A stretch of 64,000 nucleotides of DNA, from positions 248,001 to 312,000 of the forward strand of contig NZ_KB907309.1 of the NCBI RefSeq assembly GCF_000381925.1, read 5' to 3'. Each line of letters starts with the position of its first letter. Position 1 is the stretch's first letter. The DNA comes from Nocardia sp. BMG111209. Its GTDB lineage: Bacteria > Actinomycetota > Actinomycetes > Mycobacteriales > Mycobacteriaceae. The translations under genes were made by a program, and so were the position numbers. Positions 8,698-18,434 of the stretch are shown in pieces. The notes beneath the pieces are model-generated. The model was not told the DNA's origin, made no database searches, and saw only the letters and a program-made list of their open reading frames with translations.

Positions 8698-11600
8698 GTG
8701 CTGTCGGCACATGGTCTCACCCAGCACCGGGTCGTCTCGATCACCGTCGAGCGACCCGGTGAAAGTCGTTGTGGTTCGGGCTATCTGATCGGATCGGGCA
8801 TCGTGCTGACGGCGGGCCACGTGGCGCCGCGCGATGCCCACCGGGTGACCGTCTCGTTCCTCGACGACGACCGGCCCCGGGCCGGATCGGTGATCTGGTC
8901 GGTCCACGGCGCCGGCCGCGAGCCGGACGCGGCGCTCATCCGGCTCGACGACCACGACCTGCCCGAGCGGGTGCGCCGGGCGGAGCCGGTTCGATTCGGC
9001 CGGTTCATCACTCGCGACGGCACCGTACCCGCCGAGGCACAGGGATTCCCGTTCGCGCAGCGACAGGCGGACCGCCGGGAGATCGAGCCGTTGACCGGAC
9101 GGATCCCGTGCGGCGCCGGTGCCGTGACGGGGCGGTCACATATCGTCGTCGACGGCGCGCCGCCGATGATGGGATCCGGTGCGGCCTGGAAGGGAATGTC
9201 CGGTGCGGCGGTCTGGTCCGGTGATCTGCTGGTCGGCATCGTCTCGGCCGACCTCACGGCCTGGGCGGGCGGCCGTATCGCGTTCCAGCCGATCGAATCG
9301 CTGCTGGCACAAGCGGAATTCACGGCGGCACTGGGGTGGGGTGCGATGCCGACGGCGGCGGTGGAACTGATTCAGCTCGCGCCGCTGTCGGCGTCCGGTA
9401 CGGCCGGCTCGCCGGCCCAGTTGCTGCGCGCGGAGTCGCAGGTGATCGGATTCCACGGTCGCGATGACGAACTCGCGAGATTGACGCAATGGTGCGACGG
9501 GACGGGCAGCAGCGTGCTGCTGCTGCATGCGCAGGGCGGCCAGGGCAAGACCAGGCTGGCCCTGGAACTGCTCGCCCGCCGGCAGGCGCTGGGCTGGACC
9601 TGCGGGGTGATGCGCGCCGATTTCGACACCATGTCGGCCGCGTTGGGTCGCGACGATGTCGAGCGGGGTCTGCGGCGCTCGGTGGTTCCGCTGTTGCTGA
9701 TGATCGACTACGCCGAGGCGTGGCGCACCGCCAGTGAGCTTTCCGACGATCCGGTCCGGAAACTGTTGCGGCTGATCCGGGCTCGTCCGGCGGACGCCGC
9801 ACCGGTGCGGGTCCTGCTCGTCGCCCGCTCCCCCGGCACCTGGTGGACCGAACTCGGGCACCAGGTCGACGGCCTGTCGTTCGACGAGATGAAGCTCGGG
9901 CACTTGGCGCGGGCCCACGCGCTCCGGCCTCGGCTGTATCGGGAAGCGTTGCGCGCGTTGGCCGCCCGGCTGCCGGAGCTGCCCGGCTACCACGGCCCGG
10001 ATTGGCGGCAGGTCGCGGCGCGGATCGCGCCGCCGGAGGCGCTCGGCCGGACCCGATACGCGCACGCGCTCACCCTGTACGAGCAGGCGCTCGCGGACCT
10101 GCTCCAGTCCGGGCCGAATCCTGTTCCCGCAGCGGATATCTCCTCGACGGAGGACATCCTGCTGGCACACGAGTCCAGGTATTGGCGGCGTACCGCCGAG
10201 GTACACGGGCTCGAACTCGTCCCAGCGGTGCTGCGGGAGACAGTGGCCGCCATGACGCTGTTCGGAGCGGGCACCGTCGAACAGGCGGACAATCTGGTCG
10301 ACACGCTCCCCGTGCTGCGCGGCAAGGACTTCGGCTATCGGCGCCGGGTCACCCGATGGCTGGCCGAGCTGTATCCGGATCCCGGGATCGTCTGGGGCCC
10401 ACTGGAACCCGATCGGCTGGGTGAGTATCTCGTCGCCACCGTCTGGGGCGACAACGACGCCCTGGTCGCCCTGGTCCAGCCCCATCTGCTACCCGGCGAC
10501 GGCGCTGTCGACGAGGAAGTTCGATTGAGCGACAGTCAGATTCGCCGCATGCTCATCGTCCTCGACCGGGCTGCCGCGGGGCGGGACCAGTTACGCGGCA
10601 TCCAGCGGACCGTGTTCTTCTTCCGCGAGATCGGCCGCACCCTGCCGCTGCGGCCGGAATCCGAACGGGGCGAATATCTGCGTCTGGGCGCCCAGAAGGC
10701 CCGGGTGCCTGCGGCATATGTCGACCGCATCGTGGCCGGGCTGCCACCCGCCACCGGATGGCGTTCCCGCTGGGCATGGTGGAATGCGCAGCGACCGGCG
10801 AAGGTTTTCGGTGTCCGAGCGCAGATCCATCTCGCGATCGTCGACATCGACGGCCGGCCGGGCATTCTCGCCGTCTCCGCCTACGATGCTGCGGTTTACG
10901 AACCGGCGACCGGACAACGACGACAGTTCTGGTTCGGGATCGAGCCGGCATTCGCGACGATCACCGCGGCATCGACCGGGATCTTCGGCGGGCGTCTGCA
11001 CGTCGCGATCGGGCTGAGCAACGGGACCGTTCGCGTGTGGCGGCACGATGGTGACGGCGCGGGTGTGTGGCTGGGACCGCACGTGGGCGCACCCACGGAA
11101 TCGACCGATCTCATGCACAACGTGATGTGCGTGCTGCTGACCGACATTCGAGGCTCCCTGGAGGTGGTGAGTTCGGAGCGGCGCGACGCCATATCGTTCT
11201 GGGATCCATGCACCGGATCACGACTGGCAACCCTGCCCGCCGTATTCGAGGGTCTCACCGACGGCGCGGAGGCCATGGTGGCCGGGGAACTGTCGGGGCG
11301 GCCTGTGCTGGTCACCGCCCACGACACCCGTCACGGATTACGCGTATTCGACCTGCACCGGCTCGAATTGACCGCCAGCTACGAGTTCGATGTCCGCGTG
11401 ATGGATGTGATACCGACCGCGCGGGCGCAGTCCGCGACCGATGTACCGATATCGGTGTCGAGGATCATCGCCGGTGGCGCGTACGGCAGCGTCCATATCA
11501 TCGACCTGGACTCCGGATCGATGATCGGCACGATGGCGGGCCATTCGCAAGCGGTGACTGCCGTACGGGTGGAGGACGACGGTGGTGTACCGATAGCGGT

Positions 11601-13674
11601 CACGACCGGAACGGACCGCCGGGTCATCACCTGGGATCTCCGGACCGGTGACCAGCTGGGCAGCGCCTACGTGGGGCACACCGACCGAGTTCGTGCCCTG
11701 ACGACCGGCCGGTTGGGCCGGGAACTGGTGGCGGTGACCGCAGGTGCGGACTACACGATCAGAGTGTGGCAACTGGCGGATGTTGCGCTGCCCGAGGCCG
11801 CGTTGACCGGGCATACCGAGGCGATCACCTCGATTGCGGTCGCCCGGGACGGCGGCCGGCACATCGGGACCACGGCGAGCCAGGACAGGACGGTACGAGT
11901 GTGGGATCTCGACGCCGGCGGCCGCGCCGGCGCGGACGGTATGCCGGATCTGTATCGGACATCTCGTACGGTCACCGCGTTGGCCATCGCTGTTCATCGC
12001 GACGACATCGTCCTCGTGACAGGTGACATCGATGGTGGACTCGGCACACTGTCCCCGCCTGCCGGCCGGCCGGGCCGAGGCGATGTATGGCTCGATCATC
12101 AGATCGTGGGCCTGGACTGTCGTGCGTTCGGTGACCGAATACTCGCGGTCGCAAGCGATTCCACCGGCAAGGTGCTGGGGTGGGATCCGCTCACGGGCAC
12201 GGGGCTCGGCCCCGCGATCGAATGTGGCGATACGGTCCACGCCGTTCGACTGCTCACCTGGCAGGAGCGAGTGGTAGCGCTCGCTGCCACCCGCAAGATC
12301 TGCACCGTCATCGATCTGGTCACCGGCACGATCGAAAATCGAGCCTATGGCGGCGAATTCCGCCACGATCACATCATCGGCCTGGGAATACTGAAGTCCC
12401 GCCCCTGCGTGCTGGTCGCCGAATCCGGAACCGGCCCGGACGAATGTGTGGTCCGAGTGCTCGATCTGGAAACGCGTCGGCCGATGCGACCGGAGCTTCG
12501 CTTTCCGACGGCCATCCGCATAGCGGAGCTGGTCGACGCCGGTTCCGAATGCTCGCTCATGGCAGTCGGATCCGATCATCAGGTCTGGCTACGCTCATTC
12601 ACCGAAGCCGGCGCCGAGACGAACCCCACGGGAGTTGTCGGATACGGACACACCATCCGCGGCGCCTCGGTCGCAACCACCCGGTACGGCGCCGATACGG
12701 CGTTCCTCGTCGGGGGCGACGGCGGCGAGGTGGAGTTGGTGAGCACCAGAACCGGTGTCCCCCTGATAGATACCGAACCGGTGAACTCGTCCGCGGTGAC
12801 GGTCGCCGACTACGAAGGAGTACCGGTCGCCGTGATCGCCTCCGGTACAAACAAGCTCGTGCGCCGCGACCTCCGGACCGGGCAGCGCATCGGTGCCGCC
12901 ATCGCCGCGCCCCTGCCGATCGACATGTTGCAGACGCTCACCGCGGGCGGTCGGGCCGTCGTCCTCGGCGCCGGTGTGGCGGTACGAGCTTGGTATGCGG
13001 AAACCATGAAGCCGCTGCCCCACTGGAACGACAGCGAAGTCGTCACGAGCGCAACGCTGGTCGTCGGCGATCGGGTGGTCGTCGTCACAGCGCACGAGAA
13101 CCGGCTCACCGCTGCGGATCTGGAACACCGCACTCCCCTCGGTCCGGGTATTCCCGATCTGGCAGCCGACGGGGTGTCGAAGCGAGTCGTGCTGGCCGCC
13201 GGAGTCGTTCGCGGGCGGCCGATCGTCTTCGTCGCCGGGCGGGTCGGATCCACGGTGCGTATGTGGGACCTGCTGACCGGGCGGCCGGTGGGTGCCACCC
13301 TCTACATGGCGGCGATCACGCGTTTGATCGTCGGTTCGGTCGACGGCACGGACGTGTTGTACGTGATCGACGCGGCCGGTGACATTGCGGAGTGGCCGAT
13401 CGACGCCCTGCGGCACCGGCCGCTGCGGCGGCTTCTCGGTGCTCCGGAACCACGCCGCGGCGTGATCGGCGACGGCGAGATCACCGCTGCGCTGGTGCAT
13501 CCGATGCTGGGACTGGTCGTCGCGCGCAGCGCCACGGTGTGGCTGTGGCCCATGACTCCGGACCGGTCCGCACCGATCCATCTCGATGCTCCGGTGACCG
13601 GACTCGCGGCCGGTGACCACTGTTCCCTCGTGGTCGCCACGGAGCAGGGTGTCGCGGTGCTCGACCTCGAGTGA
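8698..13674 (+). CDS. Trypsin-like protease / STAND-type ATPase / WD40 beta-propeller protein
   Basis: This is a 1658-residue, three-part protein. Residues 1-215 form a trypsin-like serine protease with a complete triad: H41 in LTAGHV, D78 in DAALIRL and S168 in GMSGAAVW. Residues 250-560 form a P-loop ATPase with Walker A GGQGKTR (280-286) and Walker B LLLMIDYAE (332-340), followed by helical winged-helix-like sequence. From about 700 to the end there are repeated WD40 blades, for example DRTVRVWDL, enough for about two propellers. No signal peptide is present. The GTG start has a GAAGGA site at 8688. In this class the propeller senses a ligand, the ATPase oligomerises and the protease is released as effector. 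Such proteins belong to bacterial conflict and immune systems; the trigger here is unknown. Confidence 0.92.
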   Translation: MLSAHGLTQHRVVSITVERPGESRCGSGYLIGSGIVLTAGHVAPRDAHRVTVSFLDDDRPRAGSVIWSVHGAGREPDAALIRLDDHDLPERVRRAEPVRFGRFITRDGTVPAEAQGFPFAQRQADRREIEPLTGRIPCGAGAVTGRSHIVVDGAPPMMGSGAAWKGMSGAAVWSGDLLVGIVSADLTAWAGGRIAFQPIESLLAQAEFTAALGWGAMPTAAVELIQLAPLSASGTAGSPAQLLRAESQVIGFHGRDDELARLTQWCDGTGSSVLLLHAQGGQGKTRLALELLARRQALGWTCGVMRADFDTMSAALGRDDVERGLRRSVVPLLLMIDYAEAWRTASELSDDPVRKLLRLIRARPADAAPVRVLLVARSPGTWWTELGHQVDGLSFDEMKLGHLARAHALRPRLYREALRALAARLPELPGYHGPDWRQVAARIAPPEALGRTRYAHALTLYEQALADLLQSGPNPVPAADISSTEDILLAHESRYWRRTAEVHGLELVPAVLRETVAAMTLFGAGTVEQADNLVDTLPVLRGKDFGYRRRVTRWLAELYPDPGIVWGPLEPDRLGEYLVATVWGDNDALVALVQPHLLPGDGAVDEEVRLSDSQIRRMLIVLDRAAAGRDQLRGIQRTVFFFREIGRTLPLRPESERGEYLRLGAQKARVPAAYVDRIVAGLPPATGWRSRWAWWNAQRPAKVFGVRAQIHLAIVDIDGRPGILAVSAYDAAVYEPATGQRRQFWFGIEPAFATITAASTGIFGGRLHVAIGLSNGTVRVWRHDGDGAGVWLGPHVGAPTESTDLMHNVMCVLLTDIRGSLEVVSSERRDAISFWDPCTGSRLATLPAVFEGLTDGAEAMVAGELSGRPVLVTAHDTRHGLRVFDLHRLELTASYEFDVRVMDVIPTARAQSATDVPISVSRIIAGGAYGSVHIIDLDSGSMIGTMAGHSQAVTAVRVEDDGGVPIAVTTGTDRRVITWDLRTGDQLGSAYVGHTDRVRALTTGRLGRELVAVTAGADYTIRVWQLADVALPEAALTGHTEAITSIAVARDGGRHIGTTASQDRTVRVWDLDAGGRAGADGMPDLYRTSRTVTALAIAVHRDDIVLVTGDIDGGLGTLSPPAGRPGRGDVWLDHQIVGLDCRAFGDRILAVASDSTGKVLGWDPLTGTGLGPAIECGDTVHAVRLLTWQERVVALAATRKICTVIDLVTGTIENRAYGGEFRHDHIIGLGILKSRPCVLVAESGTGPDECVVRVLDLETRRPMRPELRFPTAIRIAELVDAGSECSLMAVGSDHQVWLRSFTEAGAETNPTGVVGYGHTIRGASVATTRYGADTAFLVGGDGGEVELVSTRTGVPLIDTEPVNSSAVTVADYEGVPVAVIASGTNKLVRRDLRTGQRIGAAIAAPLPIDMLQTLTAGGRAVVLGAGVAVRAWYAETMKPLPHWNDSEVVTSATLVVGDRVVVVTAHENRLTAADLEHRTPLGPGIPDLAADGVSKRVVLAAGVVRGRPIVFVAGRVGSTVRMWDLLTGRPVGATLYMAAITRLIVGSVDGTDVLYVIDAAGDIAEWPIDALRHRPLRRLLGAPEPRRGVIGDGEITAALVHPMLGLVVARSATVWLWPMTPDRSAPIHLDAPVTGLAAGDHCSLVVATEQGVAVLDLE

Positions 13675-13712
13675 ACCGACGATCCGGGTTCGGCGAATCG
13701 GGCTGTGCCCGT

Positions 13713-15119
13713 TCACTCTTCGTCGGGCCGCGGCGCGATCGACTCGAGCAGCAACAGTTCGTCGACGGCTACCGGCACGGGATTCCAGAGTTGCCCGGCG
13801 TATTCGTCGACGGCGGTCAGCCGAGCGGTCAGCGCGCCGGTGATCCGCTCCTCCGGCTCGGGCAGGCCGCCGAGCAATTCGGCCAGTTGGCGGCGTGCCT
13901 CGCCGACCGCTTCCTGCGCACGCAACAACAGTTCGTCGCAATGGATCCGGGCCTGCGCCGCGGTGCCGGCATCGTCGATGCCGGCCGCCGCGGACAGCGT
14001 CGCGATCGCGGCCCGGTGCTGATTCCAGGCCTCGACCATGCCGCGGTCGATGTCGGCGAGTGTGCGCCCGATCGGGTCACACCGGAGCGCCGACAGATCA
14101 CTGCCGCCGCCGGCCAGACCGAAGACGACGGATCCCAATTCCCGCCCCCGGTCCGGAAGTTCCGCTACCACCGTGCCTTCCGTCGCTCGGGCCGGCGCCA
14201 CCGCGACCAATGTGCCGGTTCGGTTGTCCGCGCAGTAGGCCAGAAACTCCCGGGCCTCCTTACCGAACGGATCGACACCGGCGGCGAGCGCGGCGCTGAC
14301 GACGAAGGTCTCGTCGGCGGCACGATGTTCGATCAGCAGTTCGGGAAAGTGCCTGCCCTGCCACGCGAGGATCCGTGGCGGAATCATGGCGAGGTCCAGT
14401 GGATTTCGTGCCGAATCGGTACGGTCGGGCACCGGATCGCCGATCAGTACCTCGCCTCCGACGCCGGATTCTTCGGCCCATTCGGTCAGGACCGACCGCA
14501 GTTCCGCGTCCGTGATCGGCGCGGCCTCGGCGAGGCGAGTGCGCAGCGCGGCGATTTCCCCACCCAGTCCGGCCGACTCGGCGGCCTCCAGTGCGCGCCG
14601 CACCGATGTGACTGTGCCGGTCGGCATTTCGCCTTCGATGCAGCGGTCGACGAAGTCCCGCAGCGCGTATTCGGCATGGATGAACAATTGCCGCGCGGCA
14701 GACCGATGACCGACCGCCTGCTCCGTCATCGCCTCGTCGAGCAGCAGGGCTCCGTTGTCGACGGGACGCACGGTCCAGCGCACCGCCGCCGCGACCATCG
14801 CGCGGCGTGTCCAGGGCACGGTGAGGCGCGGGGATTCGAGGCTGTGCACCGTCTCGCCGCGGTGCCGGCGATCGTCGAGAAAGGCCGCCGGCCCGGTGTC
14901 CCCGAAGATCACCGCCAGGGTCTCCGTGCGCGCGTCCGGTTCCATCGCCCAGGCCAGCGGCGCACCGGGACGGGTCGGGTCCACCCGGACCACGATTCCC
15001 GGCCCCGCCGCGAGATCGACCGGTGGCACCGCCGCCACCCGCGAGGACCACCAGCTCACCGCGCCGGTGTCCCCGATGACCAGAACTCCCGGGCCGTCCG
15101 TCGGCATGTCCATCATCAT
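13713..15119 (-). CDS. Unrecognised soluble protein of the conflict island, gene 2 of a pair
   Basis: I do not recognise a family for this 468-residue protein. The N-terminal 110 residues look beta-rich (VLVIGDTGAVSWWSSRVA). The middle is helical with Arg/Glu-rich stretches, and the C-terminal 130 residues form long helices that may be coiled coil. No membrane segment is seen. The start is one of three consecutive ATGs (15119, 15116, 15113). A GGGGGA site lies just upstream and the first ATG overlaps the stop of the upstream gene. The gene converges on the protease/STAND/WD40 gene with only 38 bases between the stops. Confidence 0.7.
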   Translation of the reverse strand: MMMDMPTDGPGVLVIGDTGAVSWWSSRVAAVPPVDLAAGPGIVVRVDPTRPGAPLAWAMEPDARTETLAVIFGDTGPAAFLDDRRHRGETVHSLESPRLTVPWTRRAMVAAAVRWTVRPVDNGALLLDEAMTEQAVGHRSAARQLFIHAEYALRDFVDRCIEGEMPTGTVTSVRRALEAAESAGLGGEIAALRTRLAEAAPITDAELRSVLTEWAEESGVGGEVLIGDPVPDRTDSARNPLDLAMIPPRILAWQGRHFPELLIEHRAADETFVVSAALAAGVDPFGKEAREFLAYCADNRTGTLVAVAPARATEGTVVAELPDRGRELGSVVFGLAGGGSDLSALRCDPIGRTLADIDRGMVEAWNQHRAAIATLSAAAGIDDAGTAAQARIHCDELLLRAQEAVGEARRQLAELLGGLPEPEERITGALTARLTAVDEYAGQLWNPVPVAVDELLLLESIAPRPDEE

Positions 15120-16510
15120 TCCCCCGCACCGATATCGTCCACGGCATACCCGCGAGCGTGCAGCACGTCGTCGTATCCTGCTTGTCGTGCCGCCATCCGC
15201 CGCTGTGCCGCCGCATTCTCCGGGGGCAGATCGCCGACGTGGGCCGACGACGAAATCACCAGGAACAACAGGGCATCGGCCAGGTCGGCAGCCGCCGCCG
15301 CAGTCGCGCTGACCGCACGCTCGGGTCGGTCCTTGCCGGACTTCCGCGATGCGTTCCAGGCCTCGGCCACGGTGGCCCGAAGGCGGGCATACGAATTCGG
15401 CGCCGACGGATCGGTCAGAACTCGCAGGGCGATCGTCTTCTCCCAGCAGTCGTCGGCGGTACCGGGGACGTGGGCGGGATAGTCGATCAGCAATTGCTCT
15501 GCCCGAGAGACGATATCGGCATCGGCGACCCGCCGGATCGCCATCGGTTCGGGGTCGGACGCGACCGGATCCGGCGGCAGAGCCGTTGCGTCGAACGAGA
15601 TTTCGTGTCGATCGACGATCCGCCGGGCCCGTCCCGCGTCGAGCCGCGCCGATCGGAGCTTGGTGTAGACGATCATCGCATCGGTCACCTCCCGCCCCTC
15701 ACCGATCCAGCGCAGCATGATCTTGCGGGCTCGCAGATACGCGACCGACAGATCCGGGTCGGTACGCAGCGTGGGGTCGGCAGACACCACGGCCGACAGC
15801 AACTCGTCGACCCGGCTCTCCTCCGCCGGGGTCACCGCGCGGCGCGGTGGTTCCGGCTCGCCGTACTCCGCTAGCACCGCGATTCGCTCGGCGAATGCGG
15901 CGTACACGTCCGGCCGGTCCCGGACCAGGGACAGCTTGTCGCGCAGGATCGATGCGTAGTGGCGCATCGCCACCGCATGGTAGGGCCGATGATGCGCATC
16001 CGGATCCGCCACGAAGTCTGCGGCTGCCCGCTCGGTATCGACCACCTCGCCCAGGCCGGGCGGTATCCGCGGGCCGGCCATGACCGCCCGCACCGCGCGT
16101 GGCACCGCGAGCTCGTAACTCTTGACGGACTGGGTCAGCACGTGCGGCACACCGCGCGGTCGCTGATCATGTGCGGCCATTGCGAACTGGGCGGTGAACC
16201 GCGCCAAGGTGTCGACGTATTCGGCATAGAGCTGCGACAACGTCAGCCAGGTCGGCGGTGAATCGACAGCGAGATCGGAGCAGGCGAGTTTCGCGGTGGT
16301 CGCGCCGTATTTCCGCTCGACCCATCGCTTGGATCGACCGAGAATTCCGGACCAGCCCTTGATCTCGTCGACGAACTCCTTCTTCCGCGGCTTCGGCGGC
16401 TCGGCCCGCGCCACCCAGGCCACCACGAGTTCGTGACGTGAGGTCGGGCTCGCACCGTTGCGCGGCACCCACCACAGTGGCGCGACCCAGGTCGGCTTCG
16501 GATACGGCAT
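15116..16510 (-). CDS. Unrecognised helical protein of the conflict island, gene 1 of a pair
   Basis: The protein has 464 residues and no family I recognise. It begins MPYPKPTWVAPLWWVPRNG, has a Lys-rich stretch (PPKPRKKEFVDEIKGW) and is otherwise strongly alpha-helical with no signal peptide. Its stop overlaps the start of the next gene (ATGA), so the two form a coupled pair. It is transcribed divergently from the alpha/beta hydrolase. Position beside the protease/STAND gene suggests a partner or target of that protein, but no sequence motif proves it. Confidence 0.7.
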   Translation of the reverse strand: MPYPKPTWVAPLWWVPRNGASPTSRHELVVAWVARAEPPKPRKKEFVDEIKGWSGILGRSKRWVERKYGATTAKLACSDLAVDSPPTWLTLSQLYAEYVDTLARFTAQFAMAAHDQRPRGVPHVLTQSVKSYELAVPRAVRAVMAGPRIPPGLGEVVDTERAAADFVADPDAHHRPYHAVAMRHYASILRDKLSLVRDRPDVYAAFAERIAVLAEYGEPEPPRRAVTPAEESRVDELLSAVVSADPTLRTDPDLSVAYLRARKIMLRWIGEGREVTDAMIVYTKLRSARLDAGRARRIVDRHEISFDATALPPDPVASDPEPMAIRRVADADIVSRAEQLLIDYPAHVPGTADDCWEKTIALRVLTDPSAPNSYARLRATVAEAWNASRKSGKDRPERAVSATAAAAADLADALLFLVISSSAHVGDLPPENAAAQRRMAARQAGYDDVLHARGYAVDDIGAGE

Positions 16511-16731
16511 CGTCGTTCCCCTTGCTCTGCGACCGGCCGTGACGACTTCCCGAGCACAGTCTGGTCCCGGGGCGAACCTGCGCAGTCGTATTCGGCGACA
16601 ATGCATCCGAACGAATGACAAGACCCGGAGCGCCGGTCCTAGGGAATGCGCTCCGCTCCTCATCCCCATCGAACCCGGGCAATATTCGTGACACCTCGAG
16701 TTTTGCCGGAGGAGAGGGAAGGGAGACGATC

Positions 16732-17508
16732 ATGCCGGAAGTCACGGTGGGTGCGGCGCGGATACCGTATCGGGTGCTCGGTAGCGGGCGGCCGCTGGTG
16801 CTGGTGCACGGCGGGAGTGCGGGATCGAAGGGGTGGGATGCCGCGGCCGAGGTGCTCGCGGAGACCAGAACTGTTGTGCTGCCTGATCTTTCGGGTAGTG
16901 ATGCGGCGCGGGACGACGGTGGGGAGTTGACGGTCGAGCTGCTCGCCGGGCAGGTTGCGGCCGTGATCTCCGATCTCGGGCTGGGGGCCGCCGATGTGGC
17001 GGGGCATTCCATGGGTGGTTCGGTGGTGGCGGCGCTCGCCGCGAGGCGGCCCGAGCTGGTGCGCAGCCTCGTATTGGTCACGGCGTGGACGGGGCGGGGT
17101 GACGAGTATCTGCGGCACGCGCTAGGTCTGTGGCGCCAACTGGCCTGCGACGCCGATGCTTTCGCGCGGTACAGCATGTTGATCGCGTTCAGCCGGGAGC
17201 ATCTGGAATCCGCCGGGGCGGCGGTGGTGGCCGAGCTCGCGTCGGGGTATCGGCCGGTGCCGGGGCGGTTGCGGCAGATCGACCTCGCCCTCCGACTCGA
17301 TGTGCGGGATCTGCTGCCGCGGATCGATGTGCCGGCCCTGGTGATCGGGTGTTCTCGCGACCTGCTGGTCTCCGCGCGGTATTCGCGTGAGCTGGCCGCG
17401 GACATCCCGGGCGCTGCCTACGCGGAGATCGCCGGCGGGCATCAGGTGATGATCGAGCAGCCGGCGGAGTTCGCGAAACTCGTCCGGGACTTCGGCGACC
17501 GGGTGTAG
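16732..17508 (+). CDS. Alpha/beta-fold hydrolase
   Basis: This 258-residue protein has a typical alpha/beta hydrolase layout: the oxyanion-hole HGG (26-28), nucleophile S93 in GHSMGG, acid D210 in GCSRD and H237 in GGHQVM. The fold and triad are complete, so it should be an active esterase or related hydrolase. The substrate cannot be deduced. The ATG at 16732 follows GGGAG at 16721-16725, and upstream in-frame codons lack support. It is divergent from the unknown pair of the island and probably marks the island's end. Confidence 0.9.
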   Translation: MPEVTVGAARIPYRVLGSGRPLVLVHGGSAGSKGWDAAAEVLAETRTVVLPDLSGSDAARDDGGELTVELLAGQVAAVISDLGLGAADVAGHSMGGSVVAALAARRPELVRSLVLVTAWTGRGDEYLRHALGLWRQLACDADAFARYSMLIAFSREHLESAGAAVVAELASGYRPVPGRLRQIDLALRLDVRDLLPRIDVPALVIGCSRDLLVSARYSRELAADIPGAAYAEIAGGHQVMIEQPAEFAKLVRDFGDRV

Positions 17509-17554
17509 TCGGCGGTCCGTAAATCGCTCGAAGCGGGATGGCCTTCGTGACACC

Positions 17555-17932
17555 ATGAGGGTCATGAATTCGCACGAATCGGCTGCTGTCGTGGTCGTGG
17601 ATGCCGCTGGGACGATTCGGTATTGGAGTGGCGGTGCGGTCACTCTGTTCGGGCATCACGATGTTGTCGGGGAATCGCTCGACGTGATCGTTCCGGAGGA
17701 ATTCCGCTCGCAACACTGGAACGGTTTCCGGCGGGCGATGGACACCGGTGAGTCGGAATCGTCCGGCGGTCGGTTCAATATTCCGGTGCGTTGCGCCGAC
17801 GGGGCGACTCGATGCTTTCCGGGCACGTTCTCCGTGCTCTGGGACGGGCACGGTCGCGCCGTGGGTGGGGTCGGGACCTGGACCGAACCGCTGGGTGGTG
17901 AGGAACCCTTCACGGCGGTTGCACCGTTGTGA
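17555..17932 (+). CDS. Stand-alone PAS domain protein
   Basis: The protein has 125 residues and is essentially one PAS sensor domain (VVVVDAAGTIRYWSGGAVTLFGHHDVVGESLDVIVPEEF and the following strands). No kinase, cyclase or DNA-binding partner is fused. Such single PAS proteins may bind haem, flavin or small ligands, or protein partners. The residues do not fix which. An alternative ATG lies at 17564. It follows the hydrolase by 46 bases and may be co-transcribed. Confidence 0.8.
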   Translation: MRVMNSHESAAVVVVDAAGTIRYWSGGAVTLFGHHDVVGESLDVIVPEEFRSQHWNGFRRAMDTGESESSGGRFNIPVRCADGATRCFPGTFSVLWDGHGRAVGGVGTWTEPLGGEEPFTAVAPL

Positions 17933-18434
17933 GGGCCCGGTGATCGTGGTGATGATTCGCCGGGCCCGGGAGCAGATCACCCGCTGTCCGGCGATTGTCG
18001 AAAGGATTCCGACGCCGGCGCGGGTTCGCTCGGAATCGGTCGGCGGGATTCCGGAGCCGTTCGGGTTCGCCGTATTTCTACTTCGGGAAGTCCGGCGCTG
18101 ACCGCCGATATCGGTCCACCCTGCACGTTTCGCGTATCGGTCGACGCAGCTTTCCGGTATTGCCGATTTCCGTCGTACGGGATATGCGGGAACGCCGTGT
18201 CGGCCCGCACTCCGGCCCCGGGCCGGGAGGGGCGCCGAGACCGGGCGGCGGGCCACGGCCGCGGCCCGGGACGGGCAGCCGTGGCGGGGCCGAAACCCGC
18301 GGGGTTTCGGGACTCTTCTCAGCTGTGGCACTGCTCTTGCACATGCGATAGGTTTGCGGCGAACAGCTGCTTCTCCGAACGATGGTCCGGTGGTTGACGG
18401 CGTCGTAGGAGGCAGGGATGAGGGAATTCGGCGG
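17933..18434. other. Intergenic region without a supported gene
   Basis: About 500 bases contain no convincing coding frame. Two inverted repeats are visible. GGGCCCGG at 17933-17940 pairs with CCGGGCCC at 17960-17967 just after the PAS gene and may act as a weak terminator. CGAAACCC at 18291-18298 pairs with GGGTTTCG at 18302-18309 around a three-base loop. A promoter for the downstream glycosyltransferase is expected here but was not resolved. Confidence 0.4.

Noticed and set aside
13713..16510. Reading the unknown pair as a toxin-antitoxin module
   Set aside because: Both proteins are over 460 residues and no toxin or antitoxin motif is visible.
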